DNA of 8,159 nucleotides, taken from DASSBG01 sp965651365. GTDB taxonomy: Bacteria > Pseudomonadota > Gammaproteobacteria > Xanthomonadales > Rhodanobacteraceae. The notes below the pieces were generated by a model, which worked only from the letters and a program-made list of their open reading frames with translations, made no database searches and was not told the origin of the DNA. Position 1 is the first letter of the stretch, and every line of letters begins with the position of its first letter. Positions 1 to 7,261 of this stretch are shown here, in pieces. Position numbers and translations under genes: made by a program. The DNA is taken from positions 1 to 8,159 of the forward strand of contig CBFGSA010000120.1 in assembly GCA_965651365.1 (NCBI GenBank). Reading direction: 5' to 3'.

Positions 1-936
<936 letters not shown>

Positions 937-1160
937 AGTTTTCGGCCAGCCCGAAGGCCAGCCTGTTCTACCGAAGGTCCGTACCCGACCCGGCATTCAT
1001 CGCTGAACTACCAGTTCTTTTTTGGGTTTGGACGCTTGCATTTCTTCAGACCTCACGGTCCGGCAAGGCGCCCACACAAGTTACCTGCGCACACTGTCAA
1101 TGAGCTTGCTTGCGTCCCTCATCACGGAGGTCCGCGGCTTGAGCATTTCGTCCAAGCGAG
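937..1160 (-). promoter_or_regulatory. rrn leader (transcribed spacer ahead of 16S)
   Basis: This is the transcribed leader between the predicted rrn start site, near 1158-1160, and the mature 16S 5' end. It carries a boxA-like element (1095-1105). A boxC-like GTGTGGGCG lies at 1069-1077 on the minus strand, and it resembles the CTGTGTGGGC of E. coli rrn leaders as I remember them. Close to the 16S end are two direct copies of GGCCAGCC (944-951 and 956-963, plus-strand reading). In the RNA they can form a short hairpin closed by a C(UUCG)G tetraloop. The RNase III helix that pairs the leader with the far side of 16S cannot be checked because that side lies outside the window. There is no credible protein gene here. 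Confidence 0.8.
1095..1105 (-). promoter_or_regulatory. boxA-like rRNA antitermination site
   Basis: On the minus strand this reads GCTCATTGACA. It lines up with the E. coli boxA core TGCTCTTTAACA at most positions, and it sits between the promoter and a boxC-like GTGTGGGCG, in the order expected for an rrn leader. In known rrn operons boxA RNA binds NusB-NusE to make transcription resistant to Rho. The assignment rests on similarity and position. Confidence 0.7.
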
Positions 1161-1166
1161 CCGCAC

Positions 1167-1221
1167 ATCTTACACTGGATTTCCGGGGCGTCAACAGTTT
1201 TCCGAAAATTTTTCCGAATTG
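1167..1221 (-). promoter_or_regulatory. rRNA P1-type promoter with AT-rich UP-like element
   Basis: On the minus strand there is a -35 hexamer TTGACG (1189-1194), a 16-nt spacer (1173-1188) and a -10 hexamer TAAGAT (1167-1172). The suboptimal 16-nt spacer is typical of rRNA P1 promoters. Bases just after the -10 (GTGCGGCTCG) are GC-rich, which in known rrn promoters gives sensitivity to ppGpp and initiating NTP levels. Upstream, 1195-1221 contains A and T runs (AAAAATTTT) placed like an UP element for the RNA polymerase alpha C-terminal domain. The start site should fall near 1158-1160. The promoter begins only about 60 bases past the stop of the preceding membrane-protein gene. I saw no clear second promoter in the leader. 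Confidence 0.8.
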
Positions 1222-1257
1222 CTCTTGCCGGGTTGCTGATGGTTCAGCCGCAAAGCC

Positions 1258-1746
1258 TCAATCCCGGCCGATTCGGCGCTTGGTGGCCTGCTCCAGGCGC
1301 CGCACGATACGCAGCACCAGCAGCGTGAGCACGGTGACGCCAATCGCCAGCACGTACTGCTCCAGCCCGACGGCGATGCCGATCACGGCCACCATCAGCA
1401 AGGATGCGGCGGTGGTCAGGCCGACCACGATGTCCTTGCCGCCATGGCGGAAGATGGTGCCGGCACCCAGAAAGCCGACCGCAGTCACCACCGCTTCGAC
1501 CAGGCGCATGGGATCGCTGCGCAGGATCATGTCGGGATAGTGATGACCCGAGAAATGTTCGATCAGCATGTGGCCCAGGGCCACCAGCAAGGCTGCCGCG
1601 GCTGCGACCAGCATATGCGTGCGCAGTCCCGCCGGACGGTTGGCGGTTTCGCGCTCATATCCGATGGCGCCACCCAGAACCATCGCCAGCACCACAATGC
1701 CCAGCGCATTGAACTGCCCGCTCCAGTTGGCCAGCCAATCGAACAC
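1258..1746 (-). CDS. MgtC/SapB family inner-membrane protein
   Basis: This is a 162-residue integral membrane protein of the MgtC/SapB family. The family signature is clear near the N-terminus: GGAIGYERE at 25-33, followed by RPAGLRTHMLV at 37-47. Hydrophobic segments lie near residues 14-30, 45-60, 82-98, 103-125 and 128-147, and the protein ends in a basic tail (RRLEQATKRRIGRD). It is the short form, without the extra C-terminal soluble domain of Salmonella MgtC. Relatives are linked to growth in low magnesium and, in Salmonella, to inhibition of the F1Fo ATP synthase. Short forms are mostly uncharacterised, so the exact role is unknown. The start is GTG at 1746, 2 nt after the tyrS stop and without a good ribosome binding site, which suggests translational coupling to tyrS. 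A weak inverted repeat follows the stop (1235-1248, GCTGA-ACCA-TCAGC) but has no U-run. Confidence 0.9.
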   Translation of the reverse strand: MFDWLANWSGQFNALGIVVLAMVLGGAIGYERETANRPAGLRTHMLVAAAAALLVALGHMLIEHFSGHHYPDMILRSDPMRLVEAVVTAVGFLGAGTIFRHGGKDIVVGLTTAASLLMVAVIGIAVGLEQYVLAIGVTVLTLLVLRIVRRLEQATKRRIGRD

Positions 1747-1748
1747 GT

Positions 1749-2954
1749 TCAGATCAGTCGCACACGGGCAAAGTTGCGCTTGCCGATCTGCAACACACCC
1801 TCGAATCCGGACTCAAAGAGTCGCTGGCCGTCCTCGACCACCTCGCCGTCGATACGCACGGCGCGCTCCTTGAGCTTGCGGTTGGCCTCGGAATTGGACC
1901 GGGCCAGGCCGGCGGCCTTGAACAGGGCCGCCAGACGCACGCCTTCGGTCGGCACGGTGACCTCTGTGAGCGGCAGTTGCGCGGTATCGCCCTCGCCACG
2001 CACCACGGCGTGCCAGCCGGCGATGGCCTTTTCTGCCGCGGCAGTGTCGTGGAAACGTGCGGTCAGTTCGCGCGCCAGTTTCAGCTTGGCATCGCGCGGA
2101 TTGAGCTGGCCGGATGCGACATCCGACTTCATGCTGGCCAGCTCGTCCAGCGACACATCGAAGCTCAGCAGTTCGAACCAGCGCCACATCAGTTCATCGC
2201 CGATTTTCATGGTCTTGGTGACCATGTCGATGGCCGGCTCGTCGATGCCGATGTAGTTGTCGAGCGACTTGGACATCTTGTTGACGCCGTCGATGCCTTC
2301 CAGCAGCGGCATGGTCAACACGATTTGCGGTGCCTGACCGTGACTCTCCTGCAGGGCACGGCCCATCAGCAGGTTGAAGGTCTGGTCCGTGCCCCCGAGC
2401 TCGACATCTGCTTCCAGGGCCACGGAGTCGTAACCCTGCACCAGCGGATACAGGAATTCGTGGATCGCGATCGGCTGCTGCGCCTTGTAGCGCTTGGCAA
2501 AGTCGTCGCGTTCCAGCATGCGGGCCACGGTATGCTGGGAAGCCAGGCGCACCATGTCGGCAGCGTTCATCTGGCCGAACCATTCGCTGTTGAAGCGCAG
2601 ATCGGTGCGCTCGCGATCCAGCACTTTGTAGACCTGCGCTTCGTAGGTCGCGGCATTGGCCTTGACATCATCCGGCGTCAGCGGCTTGCGTGTCGCGCTC
2701 TTGCCGGTCGGGTCGCCAATCATGCCGGTGAAGTCGCCGATCAGGAAAATTGCGGTATGGCCCAGGTCCTGGAACTGGCGCATCTTGTTCAGCAACACCG
2801 TGTGACCGATATGCAGATCCGGCGCCGTCGGGTCGAAACCGGCCTTGACGCGCAGGGGTCGGCCGGTGGCCAGTCGCTTGCGCAAGGCCTCCGGCTTGAT
2901 GATGTCCTCGGCGCCGCGGCTGATCAGGGCCATGGCTTTGTCGATGTCGCTCAT
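1749..2954 (-). CDS. tyrS: tyrosyl-tRNA synthetase
   Basis: This cytoplasmic class I enzyme charges tRNA-Tyr with tyrosine using ATP. With the ATG at 2954 it has 401 residues. The catalytic domain has the HIGH motif at 48-51 (DLHIGH), GDFTGMIGDPTG at 73-84, the tyrosine-site stretch YPLVQGYDS at 169-177, GGTDQ at 187-191 and KMSKS at 226-230. The C-terminus, from about residue 335, is an S4-type RNA-binding domain (SNSEANRKLKERAVRIDGEVV). The reading frame is open to a GTG at 2996, which would add 14 residues. I prefer the ATG because the protein then begins like other TyrRS and an AAGGAA lies at 2967-2972 upstream of it, though the 12-nt gap is long. It is transcribed divergently from the M23 peptidase gene and appears to lead a unit with the MgtC-like gene. 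I see no T-box leader. Confidence 0.97.
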   Translation of the reverse strand: MSDIDKAMALISRGAEDIIKPEALRKRLATGRPLRVKAGFDPTAPDLHIGHTVLLNKMRQFQDLGHTAIFLIGDFTGMIGDPTGKSATRKPLTPDDVKANAATYEAQVYKVLDRERTDLRFNSEWFGQMNAADMVRLASQHTVARMLERDDFAKRYKAQQPIAIHEFLYPLVQGYDSVALEADVELGGTDQTFNLLMGRALQESHGQAPQIVLTMPLLEGIDGVNKMSKSLDNYIGIDEPAIDMVTKTMKIGDELMWRWFELLSFDVSLDELASMKSDVASGQLNPRDAKLKLARELTARFHDTAAAEKAIAGWHAVVRGEGDTAQLPLTEVTVPTEGVRLAALFKAAGLARSNSEANRKLKERAVRIDGEVVEDGQRLFESGFEGVLQIGKRNFARVRLI

Positions 2955-3057
2955 GCTGACTTGTGGTTCCTTGTTGCTTCCGGAGACAGAGTTCACCCGG
3001 ATTCGTTATTTTGTGGTTAGGTCATTGAACACAATCGGCATTTGCACGCAAAAACCG

Positions 3058-3087
3058 TTGACGACCATTCCCCGACACAGCTATGGT
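3058..3087 (+). promoter_or_regulatory. candidate sigma-70 promoter for the M23 peptidase-anmK operon
   Basis: TTGACG (3058-3063) and TATGGT (3082-3087) are separated by 18 nt, in the tyrS/peptidase divergent spacer (2955-3120). Transcription would start near 3094, leaving a leader of about 27 nt. Agreement with consensus is good at -35 and moderate at -10. I could not find an equally good promoter for tyrS on the other strand of this spacer. Confidence 0.5.
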
Positions 3088-3120
3088 ACGTGGCGTTTCG
3101 GCATAAAGCGACTGCAGACG

Positions 3121-4506
3121 ATGAATCATGAGGGGACGGGCCACCCGGCGCCCGCACACTGGCAGCACAAGGTGCTGCAAATCGCGCACCGCTTTTTGCG
3201 GCAGGACCGCCGTTTGCTGTGGTCGCTTTGTACCGTTGCCGCCTGCGCGATTGCGTTCACCATGTTGCCCGCGCGCGCCGACAATACCAGGCTTGACGCC
3301 GGCGCAATGATCAACATGCCGCTGGCGGTGCCGACCCTGGCGACCGACAACCACCCGGCGCGCGATGCAGGCACACCCGTGTGGCGGACCGTGACGGTCC
3401 AGTCCGGTCAGACGCTGTCGCAGATTTTTGACTCGCTGGGCCTGGGCTACGGCGAGCTCAACAGCATCATCGCCAAGCCGGACAACGCCAAGGCGCTGCG
3501 CATGCTGCACCCGGGCGACGAGCTGGACTTCCGACTCAACGAGGATGGCAGTCTGGCCGCCCTGCGCTTTGACCGTGACGACAAGACCCGGGTAGTGGTG
3601 TCGCTCGATGACGACCAGGTCAGCGAAAAGCTCGTGCCGCGCGAGGTTGAGCGGCGCATGCACGCCGGCCAGGCCACGATTCATTCCTCGCTGTTTGCCG
3701 CCGGCGCCGACGCCGGCATGAGCGAGGCCATGGTGATCGAGCTGGCCGAGGTGTTCAAGTACGACATCGACTTTATCAAGGACATCCGCAAGGGCGATCA
3801 CTTCAGCGTGATCTATGACGATGTCTGGCGTGACGGCGAGAAGCTGTATCCGGGCAAGATCCTGGCTGCCGAATTCTGGAACCGCGGTCATCGCTACACG
3901 GCCTACCTGTTCAAGAAGCCTGACGGCAGCTACGCCTACTACGACGAGGACGGCCGGCCGCTGCAGAAGGCGCTGATGCGCACCCCGGTCAAGTTCTCGC
4001 GCATTTCCTCGCGCTTCACCCTGCACCGCAAACACCCGATCCTGGGCTACACGCGCGCCCACAAGGGCGTGGACTATGCCGCCCCGCGCGGCACCCCGAT
4101 CCATGCCGCCGGCAACGGCCGCATCGTGTTCCGCGGTCGCGCCCGCGGCTACGGCAACTTCATCGTCATCAAGCACAACAAGACCTACTCCACCGCCTAC
4201 GGCCACATGAACCGCTTCGCCAAGGGCGAACACGTCGGCTCGCATGTACGACAGGGCCAGGTGATCGGCTATGTCGGCATGACCGGCCTGGCCACCGGGC
4301 CACACCTGCACTACGAGGTGCGCGTGCATGGCCATCAGGTCAACCCGCTGACCGTCACCATGCCCAAGCCCGAGCCGTTACCCAGGAGCTTGCTGGCGAA
4401 GTTCAAGTCGCAGGTCGCGCCCCAGGTGGCCCGCCTGAAGGTATTGGACAGCAACCGGCTGGCATGGCTTGATGAGCGCGCGGCCACCACCGTCGGCGCG
4501 AACTGA
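3121..4506 (+). CDS. membrane-anchored periplasmic M23 peptidoglycan endopeptidase (MepM/YebA-like)
   Basis: This is a 461-residue zinc metallopeptidase, predicted to cut peptide cross-links in peptidoglycan from the periplasmic side. A basic stretch (RFLRQDRR, 24-31) precedes one hydrophobic segment at 32-49 ending in ARAD. That segment is either an N-terminal anchor or an uncleaved signal. Residues 88-138 form an OapA/LysM-like domain (VTVQSGQTLSQIF to LHPGDELDF). The M23/LytM domain covers about 308-405. Its zinc ligands appear intact: H314 and D318 in HKGVD, and H397 of HLH at 395-397. H362 in YGHMN is also conserved. The frame is open far upstream into tyrS, but ATG 3121 is the first start after the divergent spacer and gives a normal N-terminus. 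Its ribosome binding site is weak. anmK follows after 5 nt. E. coli MepM is the closest functional model by architecture; specificity for D,D cross-links is inferred. Confidence 0.93.
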   Translation: MNHEGTGHPAPAHWQHKVLQIAHRFLRQDRRLLWSLCTVAACAIAFTMLPARADNTRLDAGAMINMPLAVPTLATDNHPARDAGTPVWRTVTVQSGQTLSQIFDSLGLGYGELNSIIAKPDNAKALRMLHPGDELDFRLNEDGSLAALRFDRDDKTRVVVSLDDDQVSEKLVPREVERRMHAGQATIHSSLFAAGADAGMSEAMVIELAEVFKYDIDFIKDIRKGDHFSVIYDDVWRDGEKLYPGKILAAEFWNRGHRYTAYLFKKPDGSYAYYDEDGRPLQKALMRTPVKFSRISSRFTLHRKHPILGYTRAHKGVDYAAPRGTPIHAAGNGRIVFRGRARGYGNFIVIKHNKTYSTAYGHMNRFAKGEHVGSHVRQGQVIGYVGMTGLATGPHLHYEVRVHGHQVNPLTVTMPKPEPLPRSLLAKFKSQVAPQVARLKVLDSNRLAWLDERAATTVGAN

Positions 4507-4511
4507 TTGCC

Positions 4512-5630
4512 ATGCCTCGGGGCGAGCTGTTCCTGGGGCTGATTTCCGGCACCAGCGCCGACTCCATTGATGCCGTGCTGGCCGGATTCGAGCCAGGCAC
4601 GCGGATCGTGGCTCAACAAACCCATGCCTGGCCACCCGCACTGCGCCAGCGCATCGTGGCCCTGGCGCGCTCCGAAGCCCGCATCAGCCTGGACGAACTG
4701 GGCCAGCTCGATGCGCTGATTGCGGACCAGTTTGCCCTGGCCACCCATTCACTGATGGAACAATCCGGTATCGACCGGCAGCAGGTGCGCGCCATCGGCA
4801 GCCACGGCCAGACCGTTTGCCACCGGCCGCGCAGCGAACCGCCCTTTACGCTGCAACTGGGTGATCCGGCCCGCATTGCCGAGCAGACGGGCATTGACGT
4901 GATTGCCGACTTCAGACGTGCCGACATGGCCGCTGACGGCCAGGGTGCGCCGCTGCTGCCGGTATTGCATCAGGCTCTGCTGGCCAGCCCCGACGAAACC
5001 CGCGTGGTGCTCAATCTGGGCGGCATTGCCAACATCACCGTTCTGGCACCCGGGAACCCGGTGCTGGGCTTCGACACCGGCCCGGCCAACTGCCTGCTCG
5101 ATGCCTGGATCCAGCGTCACCTGGACCAGGCGCAGGACAACAACGGCGCCTGGGCAGCAAGCGGCCAGGTCGATGCCGCATTGCTGGCGCGCTGCCTTGA
5201 CGAGCCGTATTTCCGCCTGCCGCCGCCCAAGAGCACCGGCCGCGAGGAATTCAACCTGGACTGGCTGTCTTCGCGCCTGGATGACGTCAGCGCGCCCGCA
5301 GATATCCAGGCTACCCTGCTCGCGCTTACCGTACGCACGGTCACCGACAGTATCGCCGCACACGCGCCTGGCGCGGTATCGGTGATTGCCTGTGGCGGCG
5401 GCGTACACAACGCAGCCTTGATGGCCACACTGGCCAAAGCCCTCGCACCGGCACGGCTCCAGACCACGGCCGACTACGGCATCGATCCCGACTTCATCGA
5501 GGCCACGGCCTTCGCCTGGCTGGCCCGCCAGCGTCTGCTTCAACTCCCTGGCAACCTGCCCAGCGTCACCGGCGCCCGCGGCCCGCGCGTCCTCGGCACC
5601 ATTGCCGCTGCCCCAAGCCACTCACCGTAA
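4512..5630 (+). CDS. anmK: anhydro-N-acetylmuramic acid kinase
   Basis: AnmK opens and phosphorylates 1,6-anhydro-MurNAc with ATP to give MurNAc-6-phosphate, a cytoplasmic step in recycling of the cell wall. The 372-residue length is normal. Family motifs appear in order: GTSADSID at 13-20 (phosphate binding), SHGQT at 97-101, ADFRR at 132-136, GQGAPL at 143-148, NLGGIAN at 168-174, GFDTGPAN at 186-193 with D188 as the likely catalytic base, PPPKSTGREEFN at 237-248, CGGGVHN at 294-300 and a C-terminal DPDFIEATAFAWLA. The second glycine of the usual GTSxDGxD motif is a serine here (S18). The gene starts 5 nt after the M23 peptidase stop, so the two are very probably co-transcribed and perhaps coupled. 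This fits a unit joining peptidoglycan cleavage and sugar recovery. No clear terminator follows; an inverted repeat at 5655-5667 (CCGGG-CGA-CCCGG) lacks a U-run. Confidence 0.96.
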   Translation: MPRGELFLGLISGTSADSIDAVLAGFEPGTRIVAQQTHAWPPALRQRIVALARSEARISLDELGQLDALIADQFALATHSLMEQSGIDRQQVRAIGSHGQTVCHRPRSEPPFTLQLGDPARIAEQTGIDVIADFRRADMAADGQGAPLLPVLHQALLASPDETRVVLNLGGIANITVLAPGNPVLGFDTGPANCLLDAWIQRHLDQAQDNNGAWAASGQVDAALLARCLDEPYFRLPPPKSTGREEFNLDWLSSRLDDVSAPADIQATLLALTVRTVTDSIAAHAPGAVSVIACGGGVHNAALMATLAKALAPARLQTTADYGIDPDFIEATAFAWLARQRLLQLPGNLPSVTGARGPRVLGTIAAAPSHSP

Positions 5631-5786
5631 CGGCGCGCCAACTCGATCGCAGTGCCGGGCGACCCGGTGATGGTCCGAAATCTTCAGCCCGGGGAAGCGT
5701 GCGCTGTGGCAGCGTTCCGTTCGCCATTCGGGCACCGGAATGTGAGCTTGCTCCAGCCACCATCAGCCTGACCGCACTGTCGGCGC

Positions 5787-5816
5787 TATAGTTGTGCCTT
5801 CAGGATGTGCAAGGAA
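5787..5816 (+). promoter_or_regulatory. possible -10 element and ribosome binding site of the small membrane protein gene
   Basis: TATAGT at 5787-5792 is a good -10 match, with an expected start near 5799, but there is no recognisable -35 at 16-18 nt upstream. AAGGAA at 5811-5816 is a strong Shine-Dalgarno site exactly 6 nt before ATG 5823. It decides that start over the in-frame ATG at 5805, which lies upstream of the site. The rest of the 192-nt gap after anmK shows nothing else I can assign. Confidence 0.45.
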
Positions 5817-5822
5817 ACAAGC

Positions 5823-5981
5823 ATGGGTTGTCTGCCCGTGATGCTGCTCTTCGTGCTCGGTTTCGGGATCGGCTATGCCGCGGACGGGCGCGAGGGCGCC
5901 GTGGTAGGTGCCGGTATCGGTCTGTTGCTGGGAGCGCTGGTCGGCGCCGTGCTGATGCGCGTGCTGCGCGGACGACGGTAG
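5823..5981 (+). CDS. small two-helix membrane protein with a glycine zipper, unknown function
   Basis: I do not recognise this 52-residue protein. It begins MGCLPVMLLFVLGFGIGYAA and ends RVLRGRR. Two hydrophobic helices are evident, about residues 4-19 and 26-45, joined by a short polar turn (DGREG, 21-25). In the second helix glycines occur at 25, 29, 33, 37 and 41, an unbroken GxxxG ladder of five that would give one flat, tightly packing face. The first helix also has glycines at 13, 15 and 17. The basic C-terminus suggests both ends are cytoplasmic by the positive-inside rule. Support for a real gene comes from AAGGAA 6 nt before the ATG, a possible -10 upstream and a protein-like composition despite its length. 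It stands alone between anmK and the formaldehyde genes, 79 nt before the latter. It may be a packing or oligomer-forming membrane peptide, but no function can be assigned. Confidence 0.7.
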   Translation: MGCLPVMLLFVLGFGIGYAADGREGAVVGAGIGLLLGALVGAVLMRVLRGRR

Positions 5982-6060
5982 GCTGAACGGGTGTTTCGGC
6001 GCGGCTGGTCTTTCCGGCCACAAGTGCTACGGTAAGGGTTCTGCCCTCTGGAGTCCGGTC

Positions 6061-7170
6061 ATGAAAAGTCGCGCAGCCGTTGCCTTTGAAGCGGGCAAGC
6101 CGTTGGAAATCGTCGAGATCGACGTCGAACCGCCAAAGGCTGGCGAAGTGCTGGTGAAGATCCACGCCACCGCGGTGTGCCATACCGATGCCTTCACGCT
6201 GTCCGGCGATGATCCCGAAGGCGTGTTCCCCGCCGTGCTCGGTCACGAGGGCGGCGGCGAAGTGGTGGAGGTTGGCGAAGGGGTCACCTCGCTCAAGCCC
6301 GGCGATCACGTGATTCCGCTGTACACGGCCGAATGCGGCGAATGCAAGATGTGCCGCTCGGGCAAGACCAACCTGTGCTCGGCGGTGCGCGCCACCCAGG
6401 GCCAGGGTCTGATGCCGGACGGCACCACGCGCTTCTCCTACCAGGGCAAGCCGGTGTATCACTACATGGGCACCAGCACCTTCTCCGAATACACGGTGCT
6501 GCCGGAAATCTCGCTGGCGAAAATCGACCCGGATGCGCCGCTGGACAAGGTCTGCCTGCTCGGCTGCGGCGTCACCACCGGCATCGGTGCGGTGCACAAT
6601 ACGGCGAAGGTACAAAAAGGCGACACCGTGGCCGTGTTCGGCCTGGGCGGCATCGGTCTGGCTGTAATCCAGGGTGCGGTGCAGGCCAGGGCCGGACGCA
6701 TCATCGCCATCGACACCAACCCGGCCAAGTTCGATCTGGCGCGCGACTTGGGCGCCACCGATTGCGTCAATCCCAAAGACCACGATCAGCCGATCCAGGA
6801 GGTCATCGTCGACATGACCGACGGCGGCGTCGACTTTTCCTTCGAGTGCATCGGCAACGTTCAGGTGATGCGCGCCGCACTCGAGTGCTGCCACAAGGGC
6901 TGGGGCGAGAGCGTCATCATCGGCGTCGCCGGTGCCGGTCAGGAAATTTCCACGCGCCCGTTCCAGCTCGTTACCGGCCGCGTATGGCGCGGCTCGGCTT
7001 TCGGCGGCGTCAAGGGCCGCAGCCAGTTGCCCGGCATGGTCGAGCAGGCCATGCGCGGCGACATCCGGCTCGATCCGTTCATCACCCACACTCTGCCGTT
7101 CGAGAAGATCAACGAGGCCTTCGACCTGCTGCATCGCGGCGAGTCGATCCGCACGGTGCTGCATTTTTGA
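6061..7170 (+). CDS. frmA: S-(hydroxymethyl)glutathione dehydrogenase / class III alcohol dehydrogenase
   Basis: This enzyme oxidises S-hydroxymethylglutathione, formed spontaneously from formaldehyde and glutathione, to S-formylglutathione using NAD+. It can also act on S-nitrosoglutathione and long-chain alcohols. The 369-residue length is typical. The catalytic zinc ligands C40, H62 and C169 (with E63 in GHEGGGEV) are present. So are the four structural zinc cysteines C92, C95, C98 and C106. R110 in the VRATQGQG stretch is the anion-binding arginine typical of class III enzymes. The Rossmann motif GLGGIG is at 194-199, and D218 after the second strand indicates NAD+ rather than NADP+. GGAG at 6050-6053 is a good ribosome binding site 7 nt before the ATG. 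I found no FrmR-type regulator gene nearby and no strong promoter in the 79-nt gap upstream. The hydrolase for its product lies 91 nt downstream. adhC is an alternative symbol. Confidence 0.97.
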   Translation: MKSRAAVAFEAGKPLEIVEIDVEPPKAGEVLVKIHATAVCHTDAFTLSGDDPEGVFPAVLGHEGGGEVVEVGEGVTSLKPGDHVIPLYTAECGECKMCRSGKTNLCSAVRATQGQGLMPDGTTRFSYQGKPVYHYMGTSTFSEYTVLPEISLAKIDPDAPLDKVCLLGCGVTTGIGAVHNTAKVQKGDTVAVFGLGGIGLAVIQGAVQARAGRIIAIDTNPAKFDLARDLGATDCVNPKDHDQPIQEVIVDMTDGGVDFSFECIGNVQVMRAALECCHKGWGESVIIGVAGAGQEISTRPFQLVTGRVWRGSAFGGVKGRSQLPGMVEQAMRGDIRLDPFITHTLPFEKINEAFDLLHRGESIRTVLHF

Positions 7171-7174
7171 GAGC

Positions 7175-7205
7175 CGGGATTCGGGATTGCTGATTCGGGA
7201 TTCGG
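7175..7205 (+). repeat. GATTCGGGATT intergenic repeat
   Basis: Two exact 11-bp copies of GATTCGGGATT (7178-7188 and 7192-7202) are separated by GCT. The inner 7-mer CGGGATT occurs three times (7175-7181, 7182-7188, 7196-7202). The repeat lies just after the dehydrogenase stop codon. A small inverted repeat GGATT-CGGAA-AATCC (7198-7212) overlaps its end. Short GATTCGGGATT arrays of this type are, from memory, common between Xanthomonad genes; their function is not known to me. Confidence 0.7.
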
Positions 7206-7261
7206 AAAATCCGCAGGCCAGCAGTCCAGGCACGCCCAGCCAAAATTCAACGAGGCAAGCC

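Noticed and set aside
1095..1100. A perfect TTGACA -35 hexamer on the minus strand in the rrn leader, suggesting a P2 promoter
   Set aside because: No -10 match stands at 16-18 nt, and the hexamer falls inside a boxA-like element followed by a boxC-like one, which explains it better.
2845..3120. N-terminal extension of the M23 peptidase frame into tyrS
   Set aside because: The extra 92 codons overlap the tyrS coding region on the other strand and do not resemble a peptidase N-terminus; the ATG at 3121 gives a normal anchor segment.
3022..4335. A 437-codon open frame on the minus strand
   Set aside because: It is antisense to the M23 peptidase, whose motifs are intact; long antisense frames are expected in GC-rich genes, and its composition is low-complexity in V, A, H and G.
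5655..5667. Inverted repeat CCGGG-CGA-CCCGG after anmK as a terminator
   Set aside because: The stem is only 5 bp and no U-run follows.
6006..6033. TGGTCT and TACGGT 16 nt apart as a promoter for the dehydrogenase gene
   Set aside because: The -35 matches consensus at only about half its positions; too weak to call.
6932..7261. N-terminal extension of the fghA frame into the dehydrogenase gene
   Set aside because: It is out of frame with an intact upstream gene, and ATG 7262 has a proper ribosome binding site and family-typical start.
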